64,000 nt of DNA from Pseudomonas sp. efr-133-TYG-5 (GCF_030209175.1 NZ_JARVSM010000006.1:434001-498000), one strand, 5' to 3'. Shown: positions 1 to 9,101, numbered from the stretch's first letter. Numbers and translations: made by a program. Notes: generated from the letters alone by a model not told the origin.

Positions 1-209
1 TGCATCTGTTCCTGGGACGTTGCAGCACCGAAGGCGTTGGTGGCCTGCACGGGCTGGAGGAAGAGGCCGAGGATATCCGCGTCACGGTCTGGGCCTTTGA
101 AGATGCCCTGCAGGCCGTACGCGACGGACGGATTGCCAACGCGGCGAGCATCATCGCCTTGCAATGGCTGGCGCTCAATCGCGCCGAAGTGAGGGGGTTA
201 TGGTCGTAA
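1..209 (+). CDS. nudF: ADP-ribose diphosphatase NudF, C-terminal fragment
   Basis: Open frame entering from the left edge (first whole codon at base 3) and ending at TAA 207-209, giving 68 residues. The tail reads HLFLGRCST..EGVGGLHGLEEEAEDI and then a helix ending in QWLAL, as in the C-terminal part of Nudix ADP-ribose pyrophosphatases. These hydrolyse ADP-ribose to AMP and ribose 5-phosphate in the cytoplasm. The Nudix box itself lies outside the window. The order nudF - DUF1249 - cpdA - yqiA - parE, the same as in E. coli, strongly supports the name. It overlaps the next gene by 10 bases. Confidence 0.8.
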   Translation, partial: HLFLGRCSTEGVGGLHGLEEEAEDIRVTVWAFEDALQAVRDGRIANAASIIALQWLALNRAEVRGLWS

Positions 210-652
210 ACAAGCTGCGCGATCGTTATCGGGTTGACCTTGCGGGGCTGCAAGCCGCCTGCGAGGCCAACTACGCGCGCCTGATGCGACTGCTGCCGGA
301 CATGCGCAACGATCCCGAGGCGCGGCGCATCGCCGTGACCCAGGGCGAGCAGATGCTCGGCGTGCTGGCCCTCGAAGTGCTGCAGACCTGCCCGTACACC
401 ACCACCCTGCAGGTGCGCCAGGAACACAGCCTGCCGTGGCTGCCGGTGCCGCAGCTGGAAGTGCAGGTCTATCACGACGCGCGCATGGCCGAAGTGATCA
501 GCGCCGAACATGCACGACGCTTTCGCGGCATCTATCCTTACCCGAACGCGGCCATGCACCAGCCGGACGAAAAGGCCCAGCTCAATCTGTTCCTGGGGGA
601 GTGGCTGAGCCACTGTCTGGCCTGCGGCCACGAGTACGCGGCGGTGCGCTGA
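200..652 (+). CDS. DUF1249 family protein (YqiB-like)
   Basis: 150-residue soluble protein of unknown function. The start is the ATG at 200, inside the end of nudF and preceded by the purine-rich GAGGGGG at 191-197; the frame is open further upstream but that has no ribosome site. The sequence begins MVVNKLRDRYRVDLAGLQ and includes a conserved-looking stretch around HDARMAEVISAEH and YPYPNAAMHQPDEKAQLN. There is no signal peptide or membrane segment. Family identity rests on size, sequence character and its invariant place between nudF and cpdA. Overlap with nudF suggests translational coupling. Confidence 0.8.
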   Translation: MVVNKLRDRYRVDLAGLQAACEANYARLMRLLPDMRNDPEARRIAVTQGEQMLGVLALEVLQTCPYTTTLQVRQEHSLPWLPVPQLEVQVYHDARMAEVISAEHARRFRGIYPYPNAAMHQPDEKAQLNLFLGEWLSHCLACGHEYAAVR

Positions 653-761
653 CCGGCGCAAGTTGTGAACTGCGTCCGGTTCAGCGGTTTCCTCTTTGCC
701 CGATCCCCCAGCATAATTGCGCCACCTATCCGATCCCCTGATCCAGCTCTGGGAGAACGCC

Positions 762-1577
762 TTGCCGAGCGTATCGACGCTGACCACTGCCGACGCCGCG
801 CTGCTGGTGCAATTGTCCGACAGCCATTTGTTCGCCGAGGCGGATGGCACGCTGCTGGGCATGAACACCCGCGACAGCCTGCAAAAGGTCATTGAGTTGG
901 CCCTGGAGCAGCAGCCGCAGATCGATCTGCTGCTGGCGACGGGCGATATTTCCCAGGACGGCACGCTGCAGTCGTATCAGCTGTTTCGCGATCTGACGCG
1001 ACAGATCCAGGCGCCGGCGCGCTGGATTCCCGGCAACCACGACGAACCCCAGGTCATGGCCGAAGCGGCCGTGCAGAGTGCGCTGCTGGAACCGGTGGTG
1101 GACATCGGCAACTGGCGGGTGACGCTGCTCGATTCGGCGGTGCCGGGCTCGGTGCCGGGCTATTTACAGGATGAGCAACTGCAATTGCTCGCGCGTTCGT
1201 TGAGCGAGGCGCCGCAGCGCCATCACCTGGTGTGCTTCCACCATCATCCGGTGTCGATCGGCTGCGCCTGGATGGAGCCGATCGGCCTGCGCAATCCCGA
1301 AGCGTTTTTCGACGTGCTGGACCGCTTTCCCCAGGCCCGTGCCGTGCTGTGGGGGCATGTGCATCAGGAAATCGACCGCGAACGCAATGGCGTGCGGCTG
1401 ATGGCCTCGCCGTCGACCTGCATTCAGTTCGAGCCGGGCAGCACCGACTTCAAGGTCGGCGAGCAGGCGCCGGGGTATCGCTGGTTGCGGCTGTTGCCGG
1501 ATGGTCGCCTCGAAACCGGCGTCGAGCGTGTCACCGGGTTCGACTTCACGGTCGATTACGGTTCCAACGGTTACTGA
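762..1577 (+). CDS. cpdA: 3',5'-cyclic AMP phosphodiesterase CpdA
   Basis: 271-residue class III (calcineurin-like) phosphodiesterase that hydrolyses cAMP to AMP and so limits signalling through Vfr/CRP-type regulators. Metal-binding motifs are readable in order: DSHLF near the N-terminus, GDIS, GNHD, FHHHP and GHVHQ. I place the start at TTG 762, because GGGAGAA at 751-757 lies just upstream and the next residues match the usual CpdA N-terminus. An ATG 45 bases upstream (717) has no ribosome site and would add 15 atypical residues. It follows the DUF1249 gene after 109 bases and is probably in the same transcript. Confidence 0.92.
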   Translation: MPSVSTLTTADAALLVQLSDSHLFAEADGTLLGMNTRDSLQKVIELALEQQPQIDLLLATGDISQDGTLQSYQLFRDLTRQIQAPARWIPGNHDEPQVMAEAAVQSALLEPVVDIGNWRVTLLDSAVPGSVPGYLQDEQLQLLARSLSEAPQRHHLVCFHHHPVSIGCAWMEPIGLRNPEAFFDVLDRFPQARAVLWGHVHQEIDRERNGVRLMASPSTCIQFEPGSTDFKVGEQAPGYRWLRLLPDGRLETGVERVTGFDFTVDYGSNGY

Positions 1578-1593
1578 ATATCGAGGTGGGACC

Positions 1594-1657
1594 TTCGCGA
1601 ACAGGCTCGCTCCCACATTGGGAGGCGTATTTCTGTGGGCGCGAGCCTGCTCGCGGG
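1594..1657. repeat. REPIN (inverted pair of REP sequences)
   Basis: Two REP units in inverted orientation between cpdA and yqiA. The left arm 1594-1617 contains CAGGCTCGCTCCCACA and the right arm 1634-1657 contains GCGAGCCTGCTCGCG, separated by 16 bases. It is the same sequence class as the elements at 9.2, 38.9 and 61.3 kb. Confidence 0.85.
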
Positions 1658-1735
1658 GGCGTCCGCACAAACACCCACGATCTGCCTGACTCCCTGTAAA
1701 CTCCGCTATCTTTCGCCGACACCCAGGGAGCTCAC

Positions 1736-2344
1736 ATGTCCGGTTCGATCCTCTATATCCACGGTTTCAACAGCGCCCCGGCCTCGCAAAAGGCCTGCCA
1801 GCTGGTCGCGGTGATGGAGCGCCTGGGTTTGAGCGAGCAGCTGCGCGTGCCGGCCCTGCATCACCATTCGCGCGAGGCCATCGGTCAGCTCGAGCAGGCA
1901 ATCGCCGAACTCGGCCGGCCGTTGCTGGTGGGAAGCTCGCTCGGCGGCTACTATGCGACTCACCTCGCCGAGCGCCATGGCCTCAAGGCCCTGCTGGTGA
2001 ACCCGGCCGTCAGCCCGCACCGGATGTTCGACGGTTATCTGGGCACGCAGAAAAACCTGTATACCGACGAGACCTGGGAACTGACCCACGACCACGTGAC
2101 GGCGCTGGCCGAACTGGAAGTGCCGGCGCCCCTGGACCCGCAGCGTTATCAGGTGTGGTTGCAGACCGGCGATGAAACCCTGGATTATCGCCATGCCCAG
2201 CAGTATTACCGGGCCTGCGCCTTGCGCATCCAGGCCGGCGGCGACCATGGTTTCCAGGGCTTTGCCGGGCAATTGCCGGCGTTGTTGAGTTTTGCCGGCA
2301 TTGGCGCCGATTTGTATCAGGCAATCGATTTCACCGCACTGTGA
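1736..2344 (+). CDS. yqiA: YqiA-type esterase (alpha/beta hydrolase, UPF0227)
   Basis: 202-residue cytoplasmic alpha/beta-hydrolase. The oxyanion region YIHGFNSAP is at residues 6-14, the nucleophile elbow GSSLGG near residue 67, and a late GGDHGF supplies the catalytic His. The E. coli homologue has acyl-ester hydrolase activity on short thioesters and esters; the natural substrate is unclear. The start ATG has AGGGAG at the right distance. It lies directly upstream of parE, as in enterobacteria. Confidence 0.85.
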   Translation: MSGSILYIHGFNSAPASQKACQLVAVMERLGLSEQLRVPALHHHSREAIGQLEQAIAELGRPLLVGSSLGGYYATHLAERHGLKALLVNPAVSPHRMFDGYLGTQKNLYTDETWELTHDHVTALAELEVPAPLDPQRYQVWLQTGDETLDYRHAQQYYRACALRIQAGGDHGFQGFAGQLPALLSFAGIGADLYQAIDFTAL

Positions 2345-2386
2345 ACGCTTGCCCCTTTTTCATTGAATCACTGACGACGAGACCCT

Positions 2387-4294
2387 ATGGCCACTCCCAG
2401 CGCTAGCTCCTATAACGCAGACGCCATCGAAGTCCTCTCGGGCCTCGACCCGGTGCGCAAACGCCCGGGCATGTACACCGACACCAGTCGGCCGAACCAC
2501 CTCGCCCAGGAAGTCATCGACAACAGCGTCGACGAAGCCCTGGCCGGCCACGCCAAGTCGGTGCAGGTCATCCTGCACGCCGACCACTCGCTGGAAGTCT
2601 GCGACGATGGCCGTGGCATGCCGGTCGACATCCACCCGGAAGAGGGCGTGTCGGGCGTCGAGCTGATCCTCACCAAGCTCCACGCGGGCGGCAAGTTTTC
2701 CAACAAGAACTACCAGTTCTCCGGCGGTCTGCACGGGGTGGGTATTTCCGTGGTCAACGCCTTGTCGACCGAAGTCCGGGTACGCGTCAAGCGTGACGGC
2801 AACGAATACCAGATGACCTTCAAGGACGGCTTCAAGGCCTCCGAACTGGAGATCGTCGGCACCGTCGGCAAGCGCAACACCGGTACCAGCGTGTACTTCG
2901 CCCCGGACCCGAAATACTTCGATTCGCCGAAATTCTCCATCAGCCGCCTCAAGCACGTGCTCAAGGCCAAGGCTGTGCTGTGCCCGGGGCTGCTGGTCAG
3001 CTTCGAAGACAAAGGCACCGGCGAAAAAGTCGAGTGGCATTACGAAGACGGCCTGCGTTCCTACCTGGTCGACGCGGTCAGCGAGTTCGAGCGGCTGCCG
3101 GACGAGCCGTTCTGCGGCAGCCTCGCCGGCAACAAGGAAGCGGTCGACTGGGCGCTGCTGTGGCTGCCCGAAGGCGGCGACGCGGTGCAGGAAAGCTACG
3201 TCAACCTGATCCCGACCGCGCAGGGCGGTACTCACGTCAATGGTCTGCGCCAGGGCCTGCTCGATGCGATGCGCGAGTTCTGCGAATTCCGCAGCCTGCT
3301 GCCGCGCGGCGTGAAGCTGGCGCCGGAAGACGTCTGGGAGCGGATCGCCTTCGTTCTGTCGATGAAGATGCAGGAACCGCAATTCTCCGGCCAGACCAAG
3401 GAGCGCCTGTCGTCCCGTGAAGCGGCGGCATTCGTTTCCGGTGTGGTCAAGGACGCCTTCAGCCTGTGGCTCAACGCCAACCCGGAAACCGGTCTGGCCC
3501 TGGCCGAACTGGCGATCAACAACGCCGGCCGTCGCCTCAAGGCGAGCAAGAAAGTCGAGCGCAAACGCGTCACCCAGGGTCCGGCACTGCCGGGCAAACT
3601 GGCCGACTGCGCCGGGCAGGACCCGATGCGATCCGAACTGTTCCTGGTCGAAGGTGATTCCGCCGGCGGCTCGGCCAAGCAGGCGCGGGACAAGGAGTTC
3701 CAGGCGATCCTGCCGTTGCGCGGCAAGATCCTCAACACCTGGGAAGTCGATGGCAGCGAAGTGCTGGCCAGTCAGGAAGTGCACAACATCGCCGTGGCCA
3801 TCGGGGTCGACCCGGGCGCTGCGGACATGAGCCAGCTGCGCTACGGCAAGATCTGCATCCTCGCCGACGCCGACTCCGACGGCCTGCACATTGCCACGCT
3901 GCTGTGTGCGCTGTTCGTCCAGCATTTCCGCCCGCTGGTGGATGCAGGTCACGTCTACGTCGCCATGCCGCCGCTGTACCGCATCGACCTCGGCAAGGAG
4001 ATCTACTACGCCCTCGACGAGGCCGAGCGCGACGGCATTCTCGACCGTCTGGTGGCCGAGAAGAAGCGCGGCAAGCCACAGGTCACCCGATTCAAGGGCC
4101 TGGGTGAAATGAACCCGCCACAGCTGCGTGAAACCACCATGGACCCGAACACCCGGCGCCTGGTGCAACTGACGCTGGGCGACGATTTCGCCGAAACCTC
4201 GGAAATGATGGACATGCTGCTGGCGAAGAAACGTGCCGGTGACCGCAAGACCTGGCTCGAATCCAAGGGCAACCTGGCCGAGGTGCTGGCCTGA
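2387..4294 (+). CDS. parE: DNA topoisomerase IV subunit B
   Basis: 635-residue ATPase subunit of topoisomerase IV, which decatenates daughter chromosomes. The N-terminal GHKL ATPase shows IDNSVDEALAG (about residues 44-54), the DDGRGMP turn and the GLHGVG loop. The TOPRIM domain has the EGDSAGGSAKQ and PLRGKILN motifs near residues 423-450, then DADSDG, the metal site. Length is typical. The TGA stop overlaps the ATG of the next gene (ATGA at 4291-4297 region), so the downstream gene is likely coupled. Residues in EGDSA and PLRGKILN look unmutated, giving no sign of quinolone resistance. Confidence 0.97.
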   Translation: MATPSASSYNADAIEVLSGLDPVRKRPGMYTDTSRPNHLAQEVIDNSVDEALAGHAKSVQVILHADHSLEVCDDGRGMPVDIHPEEGVSGVELILTKLHAGGKFSNKNYQFSGGLHGVGISVVNALSTEVRVRVKRDGNEYQMTFKDGFKASELEIVGTVGKRNTGTSVYFAPDPKYFDSPKFSISRLKHVLKAKAVLCPGLLVSFEDKGTGEKVEWHYEDGLRSYLVDAVSEFERLPDEPFCGSLAGNKEAVDWALLWLPEGGDAVQESYVNLIPTAQGGTHVNGLRQGLLDAMREFCEFRSLLPRGVKLAPEDVWERIAFVLSMKMQEPQFSGQTKERLSSREAAAFVSGVVKDAFSLWLNANPETGLALAELAINNAGRRLKASKKVERKRVTQGPALPGKLADCAGQDPMRSELFLVEGDSAGGSAKQARDKEFQAILPLRGKILNTWEVDGSEVLASQEVHNIAVAIGVDPGAADMSQLRYGKICILADADSDGLHIATLLCALFVQHFRPLVDAGHVYVAMPPLYRIDLGKEIYYALDEAERDGILDRLVAEKKRGKPQVTRFKGLGEMNPPQLRETTMDPNTRRLVQLTLGDDFAETSEMMDMLLAKKRAGDRKTWLESKGNLAEVLA

Positions 4295-5283
4295 TGCGCT
4301 TTGGCTGGGCCCTGGCGGGTGCGTTACTGCTGAGTGCGATGAGCGTGTCGGCGGAGCCGTTGCAGGAATTGCGCGTGCTCTCCGAACACCCGGTCGCCGG
4401 CATGCGCGGCGGTAACCTGTCGGGGCTGGCCCTGTGTGGCAGCGAGTTGTGGACGGTGTCGGATCGCGATGACGATCAGATCTATCGGCTCAATACCGCC
4501 GATCAGGTCTGGCAGGCCGAAGCCTTGCACATCGACGTACCCCAGGTGCCGGAAACCGGTTTGCCGTGGGGATTGCGCTCGCGCAATTGGGCCGCGTCGT
4601 TCGTACGCGGTGGCGACCTGGATTTCGAAGGCATCAGCTGCGACAGCGCCGGCAATCGCTACATTGTCAGCGAGGGCCACGCGGCGGTCTTGCAGGTGCC
4701 CGTCAGCGGCCCGGTCAACTGGCTGAAGATCTCGCCGATGATGGTTCGCGAAGCGCGGGCCAGTGGCATGCTCCTGCATTTCAATGCGATCTTCGAAGGT
4801 CTGGCGATCAACCCGGCGGGCGATCAGATATGGCTGGCCGCCGAACGGCAAAACCGTGGCTTGCTGCTGATCAAGCGTCAGCAGACGGTGTGGGATTGCG
4901 ACGGTCGTTGCGTGCTGCTCAGCGAGGGCGGCAAGGAGATGCAACCGCCGCAGTTCCCCAATGCCAAAGCGGTCGATCGCGACTTTTCCGACCTTTCGTT
5001 GTTCAACGGCAAATTGTTTACCCTCGAACGCAACGCCTTCCAGATTTGTCGGCGCGATGCGCAGACCGCCAAGGTCGAACGTTGCTGGTCGTACGCCGCC
5101 GAGCTGTTGCAGGCCAATCGCCGTTACTCGCAGAACTTCGGGCTGGAAGAGGCACTGATCGTTGACGCAGAGGGCGCGTGGGTCGGCGTCGACAACAATT
5201 TCGGCCCCCGCGCCGACGGTGAGGTGCGCCCGGTCGTCTGGCGCTTCGCTGCGCCGGAAGGTGGCTGGAGCGCCAAGCCGTGA
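4294..5283 (+). CDS. Exported phytase-like (esterase-like) protein
   Basis: 329 residues with a clear signal peptide (hydrophobic stretch to about residue 20, cleavage after VSA). The mature part contains NLSGLALCGSELWTVSDRDD, then GGDLDFEGISCDSAGNRYIVSE and LFTLERN, features of the beta-propeller 'esterase-like activity of phytase' family. Substrate and reaction are unknown, and a propeller of this kind need not hydrolyse phytate. It overlaps parE by one base and the next gene by four, so it is translated as part of the parE-parC transcript. It is probably periplasmic. Confidence 0.7.
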   Translation: MRFGWALAGALLLSAMSVSAEPLQELRVLSEHPVAGMRGGNLSGLALCGSELWTVSDRDDDQIYRLNTADQVWQAEALHIDVPQVPETGLPWGLRSRNWAASFVRGGDLDFEGISCDSAGNRYIVSEGHAAVLQVPVSGPVNWLKISPMMVREARASGMLLHFNAIFEGLAINPAGDQIWLAAERQNRGLLLIKRQQTVWDCDGRCVLLSEGGKEMQPPQFPNAKAVDRDFSDLSLFNGKLFTLERNAFQICRRDAQTAKVERCWSYAAELLQANRRYSQNFGLEEALIVDAEGAWVGVDNNFGPRADGEVRPVVWRFAAPEGGWSAKP

Positions 5284-5804
5284 GCCAGCAGCCACCGGGC
5301 AAGCGTGCCGGTCGGGTGCTGATGATTCTGGCCTGGTGCGCGGGGTTGTTTCTGGCCACGCGGTTTTTCGGCCAGTGGGAAGCGCGTCAGCAGAATCCGA
5401 ACGTAGTGGTCACGTCCGAGCAGCATGGCGGCGTGATCGAAGTGAAACTGGCCGGCAACGCCCAAGGGCATTTTGTCGCCAGCGGCCAGATCAACGGCGA
5501 GCCGGTGGAGTTCATGCTCGACACCGGCGCCACCGATGTGTCGATCCCGGCGGATCTGGCCAAACGCTTGAAACTGGAAGAAGGCTTCGGTGTGACCCTG
5601 AGCACGGCCAACGGCCTGAGCCAGGGCTACCGGACCAGAATCGACCGCCTGCAACTGGGCGACATCGTGCTGCGCGACGTCCGCGCACTGGTGGCGCCGG
5701 GGCTGCATGGCGACCAGGTGCTGCTCGGCATGAGCGCCCTGAACAAACTTGAATTTACCCAGCGCGGTGGCACCATGCTGCTGCGCCAGACAACGAACCG
5801 ATGA
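5280..5804 (+). CDS. Membrane-anchored retropepsin-like aspartic protease
   Basis: 174 residues starting at GTG 5280, overlapping the preceding stop. An N-terminal membrane anchor (about residues 12-28, LMILAWCAGLFLATRF) is followed by a single retropepsin-type domain with the catalytic motif FMLDTGATDVSIP (residues about 78-90) and a second hydrophobic hairpin LLGMSALNKLEF. One-domain clan AA proteases of this kind act as homodimers, and the topology places the active site in the periplasm. The physiological substrate is unknown. It is tightly packed between the phytase-like gene and parC. Confidence 0.8.
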   Translation: MSQQPPGKRAGRVLMILAWCAGLFLATRFFGQWEARQQNPNVVVTSEQHGGVIEVKLAGNAQGHFVASGQINGEPVEFMLDTGATDVSIPADLAKRLKLEEGFGVTLSTANGLSQGYRTRIDRLQLGDIVLRDVRALVAPGLHGDQVLLGMSALNKLEFTQRGGTMLLRQTTNR

Positions 5805-5811
5805 GGCCCGC

Positions 5812-8076
5812 ATGAGCGACTCCCTTGATCTCAGCCTGGACGGTGTAGAACGCCGCTCGCTGGCTGACTTCACCGAAAATGCCTACCTCAACTACTCCAT
5901 GTACGTGATCATGGACCGTGCCCTGCCGCATATCGGCGACGGCCTGAAGCCGGTACAGCGGCGTATCGTCTACGCCATGAGCGAGTTGGGCCTGGACGCC
6001 GATTCCAAGCACAAGAAATCGGCGCGTACCGTCGGTGACGTGCTCGGCAAGTTCCACCCGCACGGCGACTCGGCTTGCTACGAAGCGATGGTGCTGATGG
6101 CGCAGCCGTTCAGCTATCGCTACACGCTGGTCGACGGCCAGGGCAACTGGGGTGCGCCGGACGATCCGAAGTCCTTCGCCGCCATGCGTTACACCGAAGC
6201 GCGCCTGTCGCGTTATTCCGAAGTGCTGCTCAGCGAGCTCGGCCAGGGCACCGCTGACTGGGGCCCTAACTTCGACGGCACCCTGCAGGAGCCGCTGGTG
6301 TTGCCGGCACGTTTGCCGAACATCCTGCTCAACGGCACCACCGGTATCGCCGTCGGCATGGCCACCGATGTGCCGCCGCACAACCTGCGCGAAGTCGCCA
6401 CCGCGTGCGTGCGCCTGCTCGACGAGCCGAAAGCCACGGTCGAACAGCTCTGCGAACACATTCAGGGCCCGGACTACCCGACCGAAGCGGAAATCATCAC
6501 GCCGCGCGCCGACCTGCTGAAAATGTACGAAACCGGCAAGGGCTCGGTGCGCATGCGCGCCGTGTACCACGTCGAGGATGGCGACATCATCGTCACCGCG
6601 CTGCCGCATCAGGTCTCCGGGGCCAAGGTGCTGGAGCAGATCGCCGCGCTGATGCAGGCCAAGCCGTCGAAAGCGCCGCAGATCGCCGACCTGCGTGACG
6701 AATCCGACCACGAAAACCCGTGCCGCATCGTGATCATCCCGGTCAACAGCCGCGTCGATCACGAAGCGTTGATGCAGCACCTGTTCGCCAGCACCGAGCT
6801 GGAGTCGACCTACCGGGTCAACGTCAACATCATCGGTCTGGACGGCAAGCCGCAACTGAAAAACCTCCGTGCGCTGCTGGTCGAGTGGCTGGAATTCCGC
6901 GTGCTGACCGTGCGTCGCCGCCTGCAATTCCGTCTCGACAAGGTCGAGCGCCGCCTGCACCTGTTGGACGGTTTGCTGATCGCTTACCTCAACCTGGATG
7001 AAGTGATCCACATCATCCGTACCGAGGAGCACCCCAAAGCCAAGCTGATCGAGCGCTTCGCCCTCAGCGAAATCCAGGCCGACTACATCCTCGACACCCG
7101 TCTGCGGCAGTTGGCACGCCTGGAAGAAATGAAGCTGCGCGACGAGCAGGACGAACTGCTCAAGGAACAGGCCAAGCTGCAGGCCCTGCTGAGCAGCGAA
7201 GCCAAGCTGAAGAAGCTGGTGCGCAGCGAGCTGCTCAAAGACGCCGAAACCTATGGCGACGACCGCCGCTCGCCAATCGTCGAGCGCGCCGAAGCCAAGG
7301 CGCTGACCGAACACGATCTGCTGCCGAACGAGAAAGTCACCGTGGTCCTGTCGGAAAAAGGCTGGATCCGCTCCGCCAAGGGCCACGACATCGACGCTAC
7401 CGGCCTGTCGTACAAGGCTGGCGACGGCTTCAAGACCTCGGCGGCGGGGCGCTCCAACCAGTTTGCGGTGTTCATCGATTCCACCGGCCGCAGTTACTCG
7501 GTGGCCGCACACACCCTGCCATCGGCCCGCGGCCAGGGCGAGCCATTGACCGGCCGCCTGACGCCACCGCCGGGGGCGACGTTCGAGTGCGTGCTGATGC
7601 CGGAGGATGATGCGTTGTACGTGATCGCCTCCGACGCCGGTTACGGTTTTGTGGTCAAGGGTGAGGACCTGCAGGCCAAGAACAAGGCCGGTAAGGCCCT
7701 GTTGAGCCTGCCGAACAACGCCAAGGTCATCGCGCCGCGGCCGGTGGCCGACCGCGAGCAGAACTGGCTGGCGTCGGTGACGACCGAAGGTCGCCTGCTG
7801 ATCTTCAAGATCAGCGATCTGCCACAATTGGGTAAGGGCAAGGGCAACAAGATCATCGGGATTTCCGGTGAGCGCGTGGCCAGTCGCGAAGAATATGTCA
7901 CGGACATCGCCGTGCTTCCGGAAGGCGCCACCCTGGTGCTGCAGGCCGGAAAACGGACCCTGTCACTGAAGGCCGACGACCTCGAACACTACAAGGGTGA
8001 ACGGGGGCGGCGTGGCAATAAACTGCCGCGGGGCTTCCAGCGGGTCGATGCGCTGCTCGTCGAAAACCTCAATTAG
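5812..8076 (+). CDS. parC: DNA topoisomerase IV subunit A
   Basis: 754-residue breakage-reunion subunit of topoisomerase IV. The start is ATG 5812 with GAGG just upstream; an ATG 63 bases earlier (5749) lies inside the protease gene and is not used. The winged-helix quinolone region reads GKFHPHGDSACYEA, with Ser87 and Glu91 in the susceptible form, and the catalytic Tyr127 lies in AAMRYTEARLS. A coiled-coil arm and a C-terminal beta-pinwheel follow (about residues 500-754). Seven bases separate it from the protease gene, so parE, the two small genes and parC form one unit. Confidence 0.97.
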   Translation: MSDSLDLSLDGVERRSLADFTENAYLNYSMYVIMDRALPHIGDGLKPVQRRIVYAMSELGLDADSKHKKSARTVGDVLGKFHPHGDSACYEAMVLMAQPFSYRYTLVDGQGNWGAPDDPKSFAAMRYTEARLSRYSEVLLSELGQGTADWGPNFDGTLQEPLVLPARLPNILLNGTTGIAVGMATDVPPHNLREVATACVRLLDEPKATVEQLCEHIQGPDYPTEAEIITPRADLLKMYETGKGSVRMRAVYHVEDGDIIVTALPHQVSGAKVLEQIAALMQAKPSKAPQIADLRDESDHENPCRIVIIPVNSRVDHEALMQHLFASTELESTYRVNVNIIGLDGKPQLKNLRALLVEWLEFRVLTVRRRLQFRLDKVERRLHLLDGLLIAYLNLDEVIHIIRTEEHPKAKLIERFALSEIQADYILDTRLRQLARLEEMKLRDEQDELLKEQAKLQALLSSEAKLKKLVRSELLKDAETYGDDRRSPIVERAEAKALTEHDLLPNEKVTVVLSEKGWIRSAKGHDIDATGLSYKAGDGFKTSAAGRSNQFAVFIDSTGRSYSVAAHTLPSARGQGEPLTGRLTPPPGATFECVLMPEDDALYVIASDAGYGFVVKGEDLQAKNKAGKALLSLPNNAKVIAPRPVADREQNWLASVTTEGRLLIFKISDLPQLGKGKGNKIIGISGERVASREEYVTDIAVLPEGATLVLQAGKRTLSLKADDLEHYKGERGRRGNKLPRGFQRVDALLVENLN

Positions 8077-8366
8077 GCGAGGACGGCGTTCTCGCCGATT
8101 TCCTGTGCCACGTTGTTGCCTTGAAGCAGGCCCTGGCCTGCTTTCGGGAATAACCCGAAAGCCCGGCGCGGCGGGAAAAATTGGCAAGAACGGCACCCTA
8201 GAGGGCTCGATCTACGATTTAACGCGTAGATCGACGCTTTGGCGCTGGAGTCGGAAGGCATATTCACGGATGATATGGCCTTTCCAAGCGCCGGCGTGGC
8301 CGAGCGTTCTTCATATTTATTGAGTATTTTCACTGTGGTCAGCCTTGTGGCGGCCACCTGGACGGG
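8077..8366 (+). other. Gene-free, strongly folded 290-base intergenic region before the PqiC-like gene
   Basis: No convincing gene. Five nested or adjacent inverted repeats can be paired by eye: GGCGAG/CTCGCC at 8075-8097; GCAGGCC/GGCCTGC at 8126-8141; GCTTTCGGG/CCCGAAAGC at 8140-8162; TCGATCTACG/CGTAGATCGA at 8207-8234; and a longer imperfect stem at 8241-8292 (outer arms GGCGCT/AGCGCC, inner GGAAGGCATAT/ATATGGCCTTTCC). An AT-rich patch at 8309-8330 could hold a promoter -10. It could be a structured leader, a small RNA gene or a decayed repeat. Confidence 0.5.
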
Positions 8367-9080
8367 ATGATGACTGCTCTGCGCCCCCTTATTTTCCTGC
8401 TCGCCGGCGTTTTGGGCCTGGCGGGTTGCAGCGTACACCAGCCGGTGTCGCTGTATCAGCTGGACAGCGGCAGTCCGGCTCAGCCTGCGCAAAGCGCAGG
8501 CATGGCGGTTTTACTGGGTCCGGTCGTCGTGGCCGACTACCTGCAACGCGAGACTTTGCTGCAACGGCAACCGGATGGCAGCCTGCAGGCAGCGACCGAT
8601 GGTCGTTGGGCTGGCAGCCTTTCGTCGGACATCGACCAGTTGCTGCTGCGTCAGGTTGCTGGCCATCTGGACAGCCAGCGCGTAGTACTGGCGCCGGCCA
8701 CCCTGGGCTTCACCCCGGATGTGCAGGTGTTGCTGACCATCACCCGCCTGGACTCCGGCGCGAAGCAACCGGCGATCCTCGATGCGCAATGGCGGTTGAT
8801 CGACCGTCGCGGCAAGGTGCGGGATAACCGCATCGTTCATCTGCAGGAGCAGCATGCCGGCTCCACGGCTGCCCAGGTACAGGCGCAGGGCGTATTGCTG
8901 CAGCGTCTGGCCGAACAGCTGTCGGTCGCGCTCAAGCCACTGGCCAACCAGCCACCGGTGGCCGAGGCACCACGCAAGGCCGCACCGAAACCGGCCGCAC
9001 CGGCGGCGGAAGCCGAGAAGCAGCCGAAGATTCCGATGGCATCGCCGATTCGCACCGATATGGAAGTGTTCCGCTTCTGA
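8367..9080 (+). CDS. PqiC-like outer-membrane lipoprotein (DUF330), orphan
   Basis: 237 residues. The signal sequence ends in a lipobox (LGLAGC, Cys about residue 21), followed by VSLYQLDSG, typical of PqiC/ABC-transport auxiliary lipoproteins that dock periplasmic MCE bridges to the outer membrane. The core runs to about residue 190. The last 45 residues are Ala/Pro/Lys-rich (KAAPKPAAPAAEAEKQPK), probably a disordered tail. No pqiA, pqiB or other MCE gene lies beside it, so its partner, if any, is encoded elsewhere. It ends 21 bases before a terminator hairpin. Confidence 0.75.
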   Translation: MMTALRPLIFLLAGVLGLAGCSVHQPVSLYQLDSGSPAQPAQSAGMAVLLGPVVVADYLQRETLLQRQPDGSLQAATDGRWAGSLSSDIDQLLLRQVAGHLDSQRVVLAPATLGFTPDVQVLLTITRLDSGAKQPAILDAQWRLIDRRGKVRDNRIVHLQEQHAGSTAAQVQAQGVLLQRLAEQLSVALKPLANQPPVAEAPRKAAPKPAAPAAEAEKQPKIPMASPIRTDMEVFRF

Positions 9081-9101
9081 TCATGCGTTGAGTCAAAACC
9101 G

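Noticed and set aside
2360..4168. 602-residue minus-strand open frame opposite parE
   Set aside because: It is a shadow of parE: in GC-rich genes the antisense frame is often open. No ribosome site and no recognisable domain.
8073..8492. 139-residue minus-strand frame across the folded region and the PqiC-like start
   Set aside because: Its last 20 codons have gene-like third bases, but the rest does not. It lacks a ribosome site, and overlapping hairpins explain the composition better.
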